A DNA stretch of 64,000 bases, from positions 55,106,370 through 55,170,369 of the forward strand of contig CM054117.1 of the NCBI GenBank assembly GCA_028673005.1. Direction: 5' to 3'. The stretch comes from Tanypteryx hageni. Its lineage: Eukaryota > Arthropoda > Insecta > Odonata > Petaluridae. The notes beneath the pieces were generated by a model, which saw only the letters and a list, made by a program, of their open reading frames with translations, made no database searches and was not told the origin of the DNA. Of the stretch, positions 11,128 to 20,233 are shown piece after piece. The position numbers were made by a program, and so were the translations under genes. Each line of letters opens with the position of its first letter. Within the stretch, counting starts at the first letter, position 1.

Positions 11128-11190
11128 CTCTCTCCATCCCTGAAGAAGGGCATACTTGTGTCCGAAAACCTTACGGTTTGTGTGTGTTTT
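11128..11190 (+). ncRNA. Hammerhead-ribozyme-like motif (candidate)
   Basis: CTGAAGA at 11140-11146; one unpaired A; stem II GGGCA (11148-11152) with TGTCC (11159-11163); GAAA at 11164-11167; stem III AACC (11167-11170), loop TTAC, GGTT (11175-11178); then T at the cleavage position (11179). Flanks CATCC (11135-11139) and GTGTG (11180-11184) can pair at 4 of 5 positions as stem I. All core hammerhead bases are present. The unpaired A after CTGAAGA and the U at the cleavage site weaken it. Hammerheads of this minimal type are known from Penelope-like elements. Confidence 0.4.
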
Positions 11191-11303
11191 TTGCGTGTGC
11201 CTCTTCGACGCCCCCAGCAGCTTACCAACTTGGAAAGTGCCCACTGGGCTTCCTTCAACACCCTGTTGCCACCCTCATTACTGCCTTTCCTTTTCCTCAA
11301 GTT

Positions 11304-11320
11304 TATATATATATATATAT
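11304..11320. repeat. (TA)n block at the 3' side of RTE copy 1
   Basis: TA run directly next to the CAT tail of the LINE. It pairs logically with the (TA)n at 14591-14656 as the two halves of a split target microsatellite. Confidence 0.8.
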
Positions 11321-11361
11321 CATCATCATCATAGGTAGTCTGTCCGTAGACAGGTCCGTGA

Positions 11362-14300
11362 TTATTCATGGTTAAACCTGGTTCTCCATATACTCCTATT
11401 TTCCGCTGTCCTCTTCATATCTTGATAACTCTCTTTCCCTTTCAAATCGTCTATCAGCTGAAACCTTTTCCTGCCTCTTTCCCTTTTCCCATCTAGTTTT
11501 CCTTCTAACACGTCTTTAATCATACTCTCTCTCCTCAGGTAATGTCCAACCCAGTTAGCCTTCCTCTTTCTAATAGTCTGTATAATCATTCGCTTCTCTC
11601 CTATTCTTCGTAGCACTTCATCGTTTTTCATCCTATCTGTCCATTTTATCTTCAGCATTCTCCTCCAAGTCCACATTTCAAAGCTTTCCAAGTATTTGAT
11701 GTCATTTTTCCTTAGCGTCCATGTTTCTGCCCCATACAATGCTATACTCCATACGTAGCATTTTATCAACTTCTTGCGGATATCTTCCCTTATATTCCCT
11801 GTAAGTAGTTGTTTCTTTCTCCTGAAAGCAGCTTTTGCTTTTCCTATTCTAGTTTTGATCTCATTCGTACATTTTGCCTCTCGTGTTATGATACTTCCAA
11901 GGTATTTATATTCTGAAACTTGTTCTAATGGCTTTCCCCCAATAGTTATGTTCAGATTTTCTTCTTTACCCGATATTCGAATGACCTTGGATTTTTCTGT
12001 ATTTATTTCCATACCGTATTTTCTACCTGTTATCACTAGTCTATTTATCATTTTTTGTAGCTCCTCTTCCTTTCTTGCTAGAAGTACTTGATCATCTGCG
12101 TATTTTACTGTTCTTAAAATCCTTCCTCCAATTTTGAAATCCCCTGTGCCTTCTAAAGCTTCTTGCATTAGACTTTCTCCATATATATTGAATAGGGTTG
12201 GCGATAGGCAGCAGCCTTGTCTTACTCCTCTACCGATATTTATTCCGCAGGTGTCCACATTCTCAAACCTGACCTTTACAACTTGATTCTCATATAGATT
12301 TCTAATCAGTCTCCTGTCTTTCCAGTCTACACCTATATCCTTTAATATCTTCATCAACTTGACCCAATTTACTCTATCGAAGGCCTTCTGCCAGTCTACG
12401 AAACATGCGCAGATATCTTGACTGTATTCTATTGCCCTTTCTGATATGATTCTAACTACTCCTATAGCATCTCTAGTTCCTCGTCCTTTTCTGAAACCGA
12501 ATTGATCTTCCCCTATTATTTCTTCTGCCTTTTTCTCCAGCCTTTTATTAAGAATCCTCGTGATGATCTTCGATGTGTGTGACAGAAGGCTTATAGTTCT
12601 GTAATCTTTACACTGCATTGCTTTTGGCTTCTTCTTTAGAGGGATCATTGTTACTTCTAGGAAATCCTGAGGCTACTCTCCCGTGTCGTAAATCTTATTA
12701 ATTAATTTCGTGATCGCTTTTAGTCCTTCTGATCCTATGACTTTAAGTATCTCAGCCGGTATTCCATCGCTGCCAGTGGCTTTCCCCTTCTTTAGTTCCA
12801 CTATCGCCTTTTCTACTTCGCTCTCCATAATACTTGGTCCCAAGTTGTCTTCTTCAATGTTTTCCTCTTTTTCCAGTTCTATTTTTGCCGCTCCTGCCTG
12901 TTTGCTGTATAATTCCTTAATGTATTCTTCCCATATCTGTGCTACATCCTTTGTTTCTGAGACTATCTTCCCATCTGTATTCATAATTCCTTTACCACGA
13001 ATTCCATTAGACTTCTTATCTTCTAATTCCAGTGCCCTAGCGTACATCATATCGTACCGTCCTAACTTCTCCATCTGTTCTATTTCATCGCATTTTCCTT
13101 TTATCCAATTTTCTCTAGCTTTATCTGTTACCCTTCTCAACTCATTGTTTATACGCCTATAGTTGGCTCTACCTTCTTCAGTGTTAACGTTTTTCCATTT
13201 TCGTCTCTCATCCATTTTCTCCAGCATTTCCTTCGTGATCCATGGTTTTCTGATTTTCTTCTCTTGTTTTCCAATCTCTTTATCCAAGGTATCCTTGATA
13301 CTGGTTTTAATTTCATCCCATTCTATATCAACGGTCTTCGGTTTGTTTTCCAACTTTCTTAGGTTATCTTCCAACTTCATGCTGACTACATCCTGCCTTT
13401 CTTTCAGTTTTTCTAGGTCCCAGGTCTGTCTTTCTCTTCTCGTTTTTCTTATTTGTTTGAGCTTTGTATTCACGTCAAGTATTAGAAGGCTGTGATCTGA
13501 ATCAATGTCTGCTCCTTGCAATGCCTTGGCGTTCTTTATGCTGTTCCTGAATCTTTGTTTTACAAGGATGTAATCTATTTGGCATCTCTTTCTGTCTCCT
13601 GGGCTTTTCCATGTGTATAACCTTCGTTTATGGTTTTTGAACCATGTATTAGTCACTACAAGGTCATTATTGATGCAGAATTCTACGAGTTTCTCCCCTC
13701 CTCGATTTCTCTTCCCAAGTCCGTATTGCCCGACAACATTTTCTTCCTGTCCTTCTCCGACTATGCTGTTCCAATCTCCCATTATTATGCAGTTTACCTT
13801 TCCTCTTCCGTCTTCTTCGTAAATTTCATTAATTTGCTCATAGATTTCATCTATTTCTTCATCGTCATGAGCTGACGTTGGCATATATACCTGGATTATC
13901 AGCATGTCCACTGGGACTGCTTCTAGCTTTATTGCCATCAGTCTATCGTTCGTTGCTATTATCTTGGTCACGCTTTTCATAATATCTTTCCTAAGTACCA
14001 GAGCTACTCCCCTTTCCCCACTATTTCCTCCAGAATAAACTACCGTGAATTCTTCCGAGTCGAACTGTCCTTCTCCCTCCCATCTAGTTTCGCTTAGCCC
14101 TATAATGTCAACTCTATTTCTTCTCATTTCTTCTTTCAAGTTCTCTAGCTTTCCTGCCTTTCTCATAGTTCTTACGTTCCAAGTCCCTATTCGTAATTTA
14201 CTTTCGACAAATGTTTTCCTCAAGGCAGTCCCCGCCCGGAGATCCGATTGGGGGACTATTTTACCTCCGGATTGTTTTACCTCGAGAGAACTCATATTGT

Positions 14301-14553
14301 CCAACCATATAATCTTTACTAGGGATTGTAATGTGGTAGTTTCCCCTCTTGCTTTCCACATCGCAGTACTGTAGCCGTTCAAATCGTCCTGATCACGCCT
14401 ACAGCTGTATTGGATATAGACCCAACCAACATCATTTGTTTTCGGCTCTATACCATACTGACAGTACTGCTGCCTACTGCCAGGCACTGATGATAGTGTT
14501 TTTTTTTTAAATAAAACCTCCATTCGAGGGGTTTGAACCCCCGAACTTTGCAA
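11362..14553 (-). pseudogene. RTE endonuclease-reverse transcriptase ORF, one internal stop
   Basis: Encodes the LINE protein that nicks target DNA and copies its own RNA into the break. The first 626 codons hold an apurinic-type endonuclease: RIGTWNVRTM (residues 121-130), SETRW (E155), MGDWNS (D260, N262), QIDYIL (D327) and SDH (352-354). After a single in-frame TAG near 12671 the frame continues with the reverse transcriptase: FVDWQKAFD, RQGCCLSPTLFN, then YADDQVLLA with the catalytic DD, followed by the thumb and a C-terminal part with YGAETW and WVGHYLRR. Copy 2 has TGG (Trp) at the stop position (GEWARDF), so the stop is a recent point change. Translation probably starts at Met87 (about 14295), because upstream codons read through the tRNA-like head. 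No gag-like ORF1 is seen, which is usual for RTE. Confidence 0.88.
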
Positions 14554-14586
14554 TAGAAAGCCGACACGCTAACCACTACACCACCA

Positions 14587-14589
<3 letters not shown>
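14517..14589 (-). repeat. tRNA-like head at the 5' end of RTE copy 1
   Basis: On the minus strand, TGGTGTAGTGGTTAGCG fits a pol III A box and GGGTTCAAACCCC fits a B box with a strong T-arm (GGGGG/CCCCT). D-arm pairing GTGT/GCGT is possible by G-T pairs. The anticodon and acceptor stems do not pair, so it is not a functional tRNA. It is either the LINE's own internal promoter or a SINE head fused to the LINE. Confidence 0.6.

Positions 14590-14590
<1 letters not shown>

Positions 14591-14656
<66 letters not shown>
14591..14656. repeat. (TA)n microsatellite at the 5' side of RTE copy 1
   Basis: About 66 bases of TA repeats between the tRNA-like head and the right inverted arm. Confidence 0.95.
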
Positions 14657-14659
<3 letters not shown>

Positions 14660-14791
14660 ATTGGGCGGGGAATGACAAGGTGATGTGTAAAGGCTGATGA
14701 TTGGAGGAGACGGGGAGTGGGAAGGATGGATGGCCAATAGGGAGGGAGTATATATATCGATAGATATTTCCGCAGCCAAAACAATGAACAT
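14657..14791. repeat. Right arm of inverted repeat around RTE copy 1
   Basis: Reverse complement of 10974-11107 with small differences. It ends at ACAATGAAC, immediately before the 5'-truncated RTE copy 2. Confidence 0.8.
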
Positions 14792-16718
14792 AAAAAGGGA
14801 TCACTAAATAAATGCTAGAACAAATGGATGAGAGACGAAAAAACGTTAACAGTGAAGAAGGTAGAGCCAACTATAGACCTATAAACAATGAGTTGAGAAG
14901 GGAAACAGATGAAGCTATAGAAAATTGGATAAAAGAAAAATGTGTTGAAATACAACAAATGGAGAAGTTAGAACGGTACGATATGATGTGCGCTACGGCA
15001 CTGGAATTAGAAGATAAGAAGTCTAATGGAATTCGTGGTAAAGGAATTATAAATACGGATGGGAAGATTGTCTCAGAAACAAAGGATGTAGCATAGGTAT
15101 GGGAGGAATACATTAAGGAACTATACAGCAAGCAGGCAGGATCGGCAAAATAGAATTGGAAGATGAGGAAAACATTGAAAAAGACAACTTAGGACCAAGT
15201 ATGATGGAGAGCGAAGTAGAAAAAACGATAGTGGAACTAAAGAAAGGGAAAGCCACAGGCAGCGATAAAATACCGGCTGAGATACTTAAAGGAATGGGAT
15301 CATAAGGACTAAAAGCGAACACGAAATTAATTAATAAGATTTACGACACGGGAGAGTGGGCTCGGGATTTCCTAGAAGTAACAATGATCTCTCTAAAGAA
15401 GAAGCCAAAGGCAATGCAGTGTAAAGTCTACAGAACGATAAGTCTTCTGTCACACACTTCGAAGATCATCACGAGGATTCTTAATAAAAGACTGGAGAAA
15501 AAGGCAGAAGAAATGCTAGGGGAAGATCAATTCTGTTTCAGAAAAGGACGAGGTACTAGAGATGCTATAAGGGTAGTTAGAATCATACCAGAAAGGGCAA
15601 TAGAGTACAGTCAAGTTATCTGCGCATGTTTCGTAGACTGGCAGAAGGCCTTTGATAGAGTAAATTGGGTCAAGTTGATGAAGATATTAAAGGATATAGG
15701 TGTAGATTAGAAAGACAGGAGACTAATCAGGAATCGATATGTGAATCAAGTTGTAAAGGTCTGGTTGGAGAATGCGGACACCTGCAGAGTAAATATCGGC
15801 AGAGGATTAAGCAAGGCTGCTGCCTATCGCCGACCCTATTTAATATATGTATATGGAGAATGTCTTATGCAAGAAGCGTTAGAAGGCACAGGAGATTTCA
15901 AAATTGGAGGAAGGATTACAAGAACAGTAAAATACGCGGATGATCAAGTACTTCTAGCAAGAAAGGAAGAGGAGCTTCAGAAAATGATAAATAGACTCGT
16001 AATAACAGGTAGAAATATGGTATGGAAATAAATACAGAAAAATCCAAGGTCATTCGAATATCGGGCAAAGAGGAGAATCTTAACATAAATATTGGAAGAA
16101 AGCCTTTAGAACAAGTTTCATAATATAAATACCTTGGAAGAATCATAACAAGAGAAGAAAAATGTACGGATGAGATCAGGACTAGAATAGGAAAAGCAAA
16201 AGCGGCTTTCAGAAGAAAGAAAAACCTACTTACGGGGAATATAAGTGAAGATATCTGCAAGAAGTTCATAAAATTCTGTATGGAGTATGGCTTTGTACGT
16301 TGCAGAAACATGGACGGTAATGAAAAATGTCATCAAATACATGGAAAGCTTTGAAATATGGACTTGGAAAAGAATGCTGAAGATAAAATGGACAGATAGG
16401 ATAAAAAACGATGAAGTGCTAAGAAGAGTAGGAGGGAAGCGAATGATTATACAGACTATTAGAAAGAGGAAGGCAAACTGGGTTGGACATTACCTGAGGA
16501 GAGAGAGTATGATTAAAGACGTGTTAGAAGGAAAACTAGATAGAAAAAGGGAAAGAGGTAGGAAAAGGTTTCAGCTGATACACGATTGGAAAGGAAAAGA
16601 GAGTATAAGAAGAGGACAGCGGAAAATAGGATTAAGCATATGGAGAACCATGTTTAACCATGAATAATCACGGACCTGTCTACGGACAGACTACCGATGA
16701 TAATGATGATGATACATA
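14792..16718 (+). pseudogene. RTE LINE copy 2, 5' truncated and mutated
   Basis: Starts inside the ORF at the sequence matching copy 1 near 13240 (MDERRK..NVN.EEGRANYR) and runs to the 3' end with a GATGATAATGATGATG tail. Reverse transcriptase motifs remain (SLLSHTSKIITRILNKRLEK, FVDWQKAFDRVNW, YADDQVLLA at about 15932), but stops and frameshifts break the frame, for example at 15094, 15301, 15707 and in CAAGTTTCATAATATAAA near 16121. The last is a nonsense change (Glu to stop) that copy 3 shares. It lies head-to-head with copy 1, making a long inverted repeat. Confidence 0.85.
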
Positions 16719-16730
16719 AATCTGAAGAAA

Positions 16731-17192
16731 TTCTATTTGTTTGTTTGTTTGTCCGCTATACAAATTCACACTTTTGAAGATATCGTCACGAAACTTCGCA
16801 TAGGTATATAGTTTTACCCTGCGAGTAACATACACTATATATGGCGATATAAATATCGGGGGATACTTAATTTAATAAATGCTGTTTTCCATCTATCGTT
16901 GAGAAAACTTTTATTTATGTCAGAATAATTCCATATGTTTAGAAACTTCGTAATAAAATGTATTTGAATATTTTTAAGTGTATTCAATAGATTACATTTT
17001 TTTAAATACAAAAATATTCTACTGGGGAAGAGGTCCGAGCTTACTTTTCAACACCTTCAATTGCAAAAAATTAAGCTTCTGAAGCAATGATGATAGATAA
17101 AACTTAACCGATGATTGAAGTATATTCCTAGTATTTTATACACTTGACTGTTGCTTAAAATGATCCTGGACAATGCCGGATAATCCAGCTAG
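16731..17192 (+). mobile_element. Possible Helitron/Helentron-like non-autonomous element
   Basis: Begins with (TTTG)n and TCCGCTATACAAATTCACAC, then ACGAAACTTCGCATAGG. It ends CTGGA-CAATGCCGGATAA-TCCAG followed directly by CTAG-T, a small terminal hairpin plus CTAG end. No target duplication is evident. The class assignment is tentative; it rests on the end structure and on general familiarity with such insect repeats. Confidence 0.25.
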
Positions 17193-19039
17193 TCTATACA
17201 AAAACTTCGAAATTTGGAGTGGAATAAGTAGCGAGGTCAAATACAGAGCTCTTAAGTCAATTGCCAACCTTACATTATTTTTTTTATGGCCGAAGTTCTC
17301 ATCAAGTGTCACATCAGTGATACTGTCCTGTCAATCCCCACGGTTTTGTTGGAAAATGTGTTTGAATTAGATTGATAATAGGTGATTATGGCACGCATGT
17401 AGAAGTTGATTAAGTAGATCAAAATTTTTAACCATTCAGAGGTTACTTGCCTTTTGAATCATGTTGCCATCTCAGATATTAAAATAATTATTCATGTTTG
17501 TTTTTGGTACATTCAATTTGGAAAACCTTAGATTCATAGATGTTCGAGTTATACAGATTTGACTGTAATTTAGAATGCTTCTCTTTTGTATTATTCCTGA
17601 CATTCATGTAAAATTCTAACGTTTTTACCATATCGATATTCTTGATTTATAAATTTGTTGGGTTATGTTTTTTGATTAAGCGATCTTAAGATCCTAAAAT
17701 TCTTGTAGGGAAGTGGATGTAAAAGCCTGAAATTACAATCTCTTGTTTAATAACTAAATATTAATTAATGTTAAATTATTTAAGATCACAAAAGCGCTTC
17801 GCTGACGTTATCACCTCAACCTCTTCTTTAAACTCTGAAATACACGAAGGATTGTAATTTTTCGCTCAAGAGTAGAGAAAATATTGTGAAATATTGTTTG
17901 AGTAGGCCTATAAAATATTGTATTTGAAGGAAATTAATTCTCGAGGATAATGCTGCGCGTAGAAATCATCTATTCGGTATAATCCTATTTTGAAAATAGA
18001 AGCATTCATTTTCGAATAGATTACAGTTATATCTATTTGGAATACCACTATTTACATATTTTGCCGTGAATTGGTTTCGAGTTGATTTTCCTCAGTTTTA
18101 TTTTGCGGCGCACTAGTTATAAAGGTTGACTATCTGACGCAACCTTTTGTCCGCAAATATTCGGTCCGTTCGTCGGCGAAAATTAAAAAAAAAACGATCA
18201 AAAAACATGTTCGGCGACGCGCGCGATAAAATCAAACCGAATCCGTTATTTTCATTTAAATTGCAGATTTTCCAGCGAAAATTGTGTAGTTCGGCCGGCG
18301 GAAATTTTGGAGTGAAATTTTCGGTCGTCCCTTTCGCAGTATCTCCGCAAATTTTTTTGCTGAATTCTCGCGCGCGGGATATTGCATTCTCCCGAGTCTG
18401 TTTCTCTCGCGAGTAATCAGCGACGCGGCACTGTTAGCAAGTGCTCTCCACCGGCGGCCTTGTGCGTCGAGTGATCTGACCTTCGTCGATTTACACGAAG
18501 CAAGTGCCCTCTTCTTTTCCACGTCAGCTACCGCTCAAGGCTTTGTCATATTTTTTTGTTTTTCCTTTCACGGGCAAGGATATCGCAAGAAAGGCAGGAA
18601 ATGGTGGGCCTTGTCGCAATTCGGGAAAGAATTGCCTATTTTCAGTTATGTGTTTTCTACTAGCTCTTTTTGACGTATTACGAGCGTCTATTTTTAAGGG
18701 CGTTTGCATAAATATTTTTTCAAACTGAAGAAATTACTGTTTTTTAATTTATTAGCGTGTTTCTATTTTAAACTATTCTCGCTCATTGACAGTGCCGAGG
18801 TTGGAGCAACAGGGGTGCCTGCCCCGTGCTTAGCGCTATGAGAAGGACTTCAGAAACCACGAATATGAATATTTTTTATAATAAGAATGAGAATGAAATA
18901 TAAATAGATGTTTAGCCAATAGTGCTTGCCGCATTATTTTGAAGAAACACATTACAAAATGGGAGCATAATCTCGAATATTCGTCCGGGGCGTAGGAATC
19001 CGTATTCGCGACATTGTTTTCATGTTTCCTTGGTAGGTA
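17193..19039. other. Unassigned sequence, no gene seen
   Basis: AT-rich to about 18110, with a lone pogo-like end (GTTCGAGTTATACAGATTTG, ACTGTA) near 17546-17572. 18130-18560 is CpG-rich (GGCGACGCGCGCGATAA) and open in short frames; it could be an exon or promoter, but no protein is recognisable. Confidence 0.4.
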
Positions 19040-19260
19040 GATTGAGTTTGGTATGCATGGATTCATATTTCCGAGCACAAATTTCAATGTAGAGAGGGAA
19101 AAATCTGAATTTGACCAGGAATTGAACCCGGGTCTGGTAAGATATCTTAGTTGGTCAAATCACCCTCACGGAAAGTTGATGACCCAGTGCTCGACTCCCG
19201 GTCACGTTCAGAATTTTTATCTCTCGTTCTACTTTGAAATTTATGCTTGTGGTTTCATTT
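19040..19260. repeat. Head-to-head pair of tRNA-derived SINE-like units
   Basis: The plus-strand unit has TATCTTAGTTGGTCA (A box-like, 19143-19157) and GTGCTCGACTCC (B box-like, 19187-19198). It is followed by GTTCAGAATTTTT, CTCTCGTTCTAC and TTTGAAATTTATGCTTG. The minus-strand unit has GGGTTCAATTCC (reverse of 19118-19129) and then ATTCAGATTTTT, CTCTCTACATTGAAATTTGT and GCTCGG. The same order of words after the B box shows one SINE family in opposite orientations. Confidence 0.6.
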
Positions 19261-19737
19261 CGTCCGTCTGTCCGTGTTTTTAGTCGTGACTGCCTGTAAG
19301 GAGTTAGATGACAATATTGGCTTAATAGGGTGAGGTCAAGTCCTTTACTAATGCGTGAACATTCAAGTTTCCTTCATCCCGTCCGTCCATCTATTTAGGC
19401 GTCTGTCCATCCGTCACGCCTCCGCTAAAATTAAAATTGTGGCCGAACGAGTATGACCAAAGCGACAAATTTTTCAGATTAAAGAGCCATAGCTACGCCA
19501 TTATAATATATTGCGTAAAACCGCTCAAACTCCTCGTTATTACTTTGGAAATTCTATTCATTTTTTAAAACTTCCGCGTAACCTTATGGATACAAAAATG
19601 TCTTTTTTCGCTGTAATGGAAAGGATAACCTGTTTTCCTGTCGCCCATGTTCCAACTGGATGTTTTCCAGTGCATTATATATAACCTTCTATATGTAATT
19701 TTAATGGATGTGGCCGAAACTTCGCGGAATTCCACAA
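19261..19737. other. Unassigned, with CGTCCGTC-type words
   Basis: Contains CGTCCGTCTGTCCG (about 19261) and CCGTCCGTCCATC (about 19380), as in the dispersed repeats elsewhere in the window. No gene is seen. Confidence 0.35.
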
Positions 19738-19992
19738 TCAAAAGACATAAACAGTACTAGATAGTATTTTTAATTGTACTAAACATTTGCTAATTTCCAC
19801 AGAAGATTTACACCACAACCGGTTTCGGTGAGTAATCACCATAATCAGGTAACAAGGCTTCCGAAAAAAATAGGTATTTACCCGATGATGGTGATTTACT
19901 CACCGAAACCGGTCGTGTTGCAAATATTCTGTGGAAATTACCAAGGTTTATTGCAATTAAAAATACTATCTAGTATTATTTATGTCTTTTGA
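19738..19992. repeat. 255 bp palindromic foldback with hammerhead-like motif in each arm
   Basis: The arms 19738-19848 and 19880-19992 are inverted copies starting TCAAAAGACATA and sharing ACTAGATAGTATTTTTAATT, TTTCCACAGA and ACCGGTTTCGGTGAGTAA. The plus-strand right arm reads CCGATGA (19882-19888), T, stem GGTGA/TCACC, GAAA (19905-19908), palindrome ACCGGT, C. The minus-strand left arm reads CTGATTA, T, GGTGA/TCACC, GAAACCGGTT. Each is one base away from the hammerhead core. Confidence 0.7.
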
Positions 19993-20161
19993 CTCTATTT
20001 GTGCATGTGACGCGTAAAATATTTCGCACCTTAAGTGATAAACACCCAAGTAAACGTATTTTATTGTTTTATTATTAGTCTCGCGAAGGTAAATGAGTCC
20101 TGGTCGTTTTTATTTTACGCGGTGTGCTTTTTAGAGCGAGAAAATTGATGTCTCTGGCGTC

Positions 20162-20233
<72 letters not shown>

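Larger units (their letters stand above)
11321..14589 (-). mobile_element. RTE-clade LINE, near full-length copy 1
   Basis: Non-LTR retrotransposon on the minus strand. It runs from a tRNA-like head (14517-14589) through an endonuclease-reverse transcriptase frame (14553 or 14295 to 11362) to a short 3' UTR ending in an ATG/GAT-type triplet tail (11321-11332 as CATCATCATCAT on the plus strand). The short 3' UTR with a triplet-repeat tail and the endonuclease-first polyprotein are typical of the RTE clade. Both ends abut TA repeats, so target duplication cannot be measured. Three further copies lie at 14792-16718, 36600-37374 and 44355-44577. Confidence 0.85.

Noticed and set aside
11774..13875. 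Plus-strand open frames across RTE copy 1
   Set aside because: Antisense shadows of the LINE protein.
14517..14589. tRNA gene
   Set aside because: A and B boxes are present but acceptor and anticodon stems do not pair.
11304..14656. Target-site duplication of RTE copy 1
   Set aside because: Both flanks are TA repeats, so no duplication can be identified with confidence.
19130..19205. tRNA gene
   Set aside because: Box motifs fit, but the tail is shared with an inverted unit nearby, as expected of a SINE.
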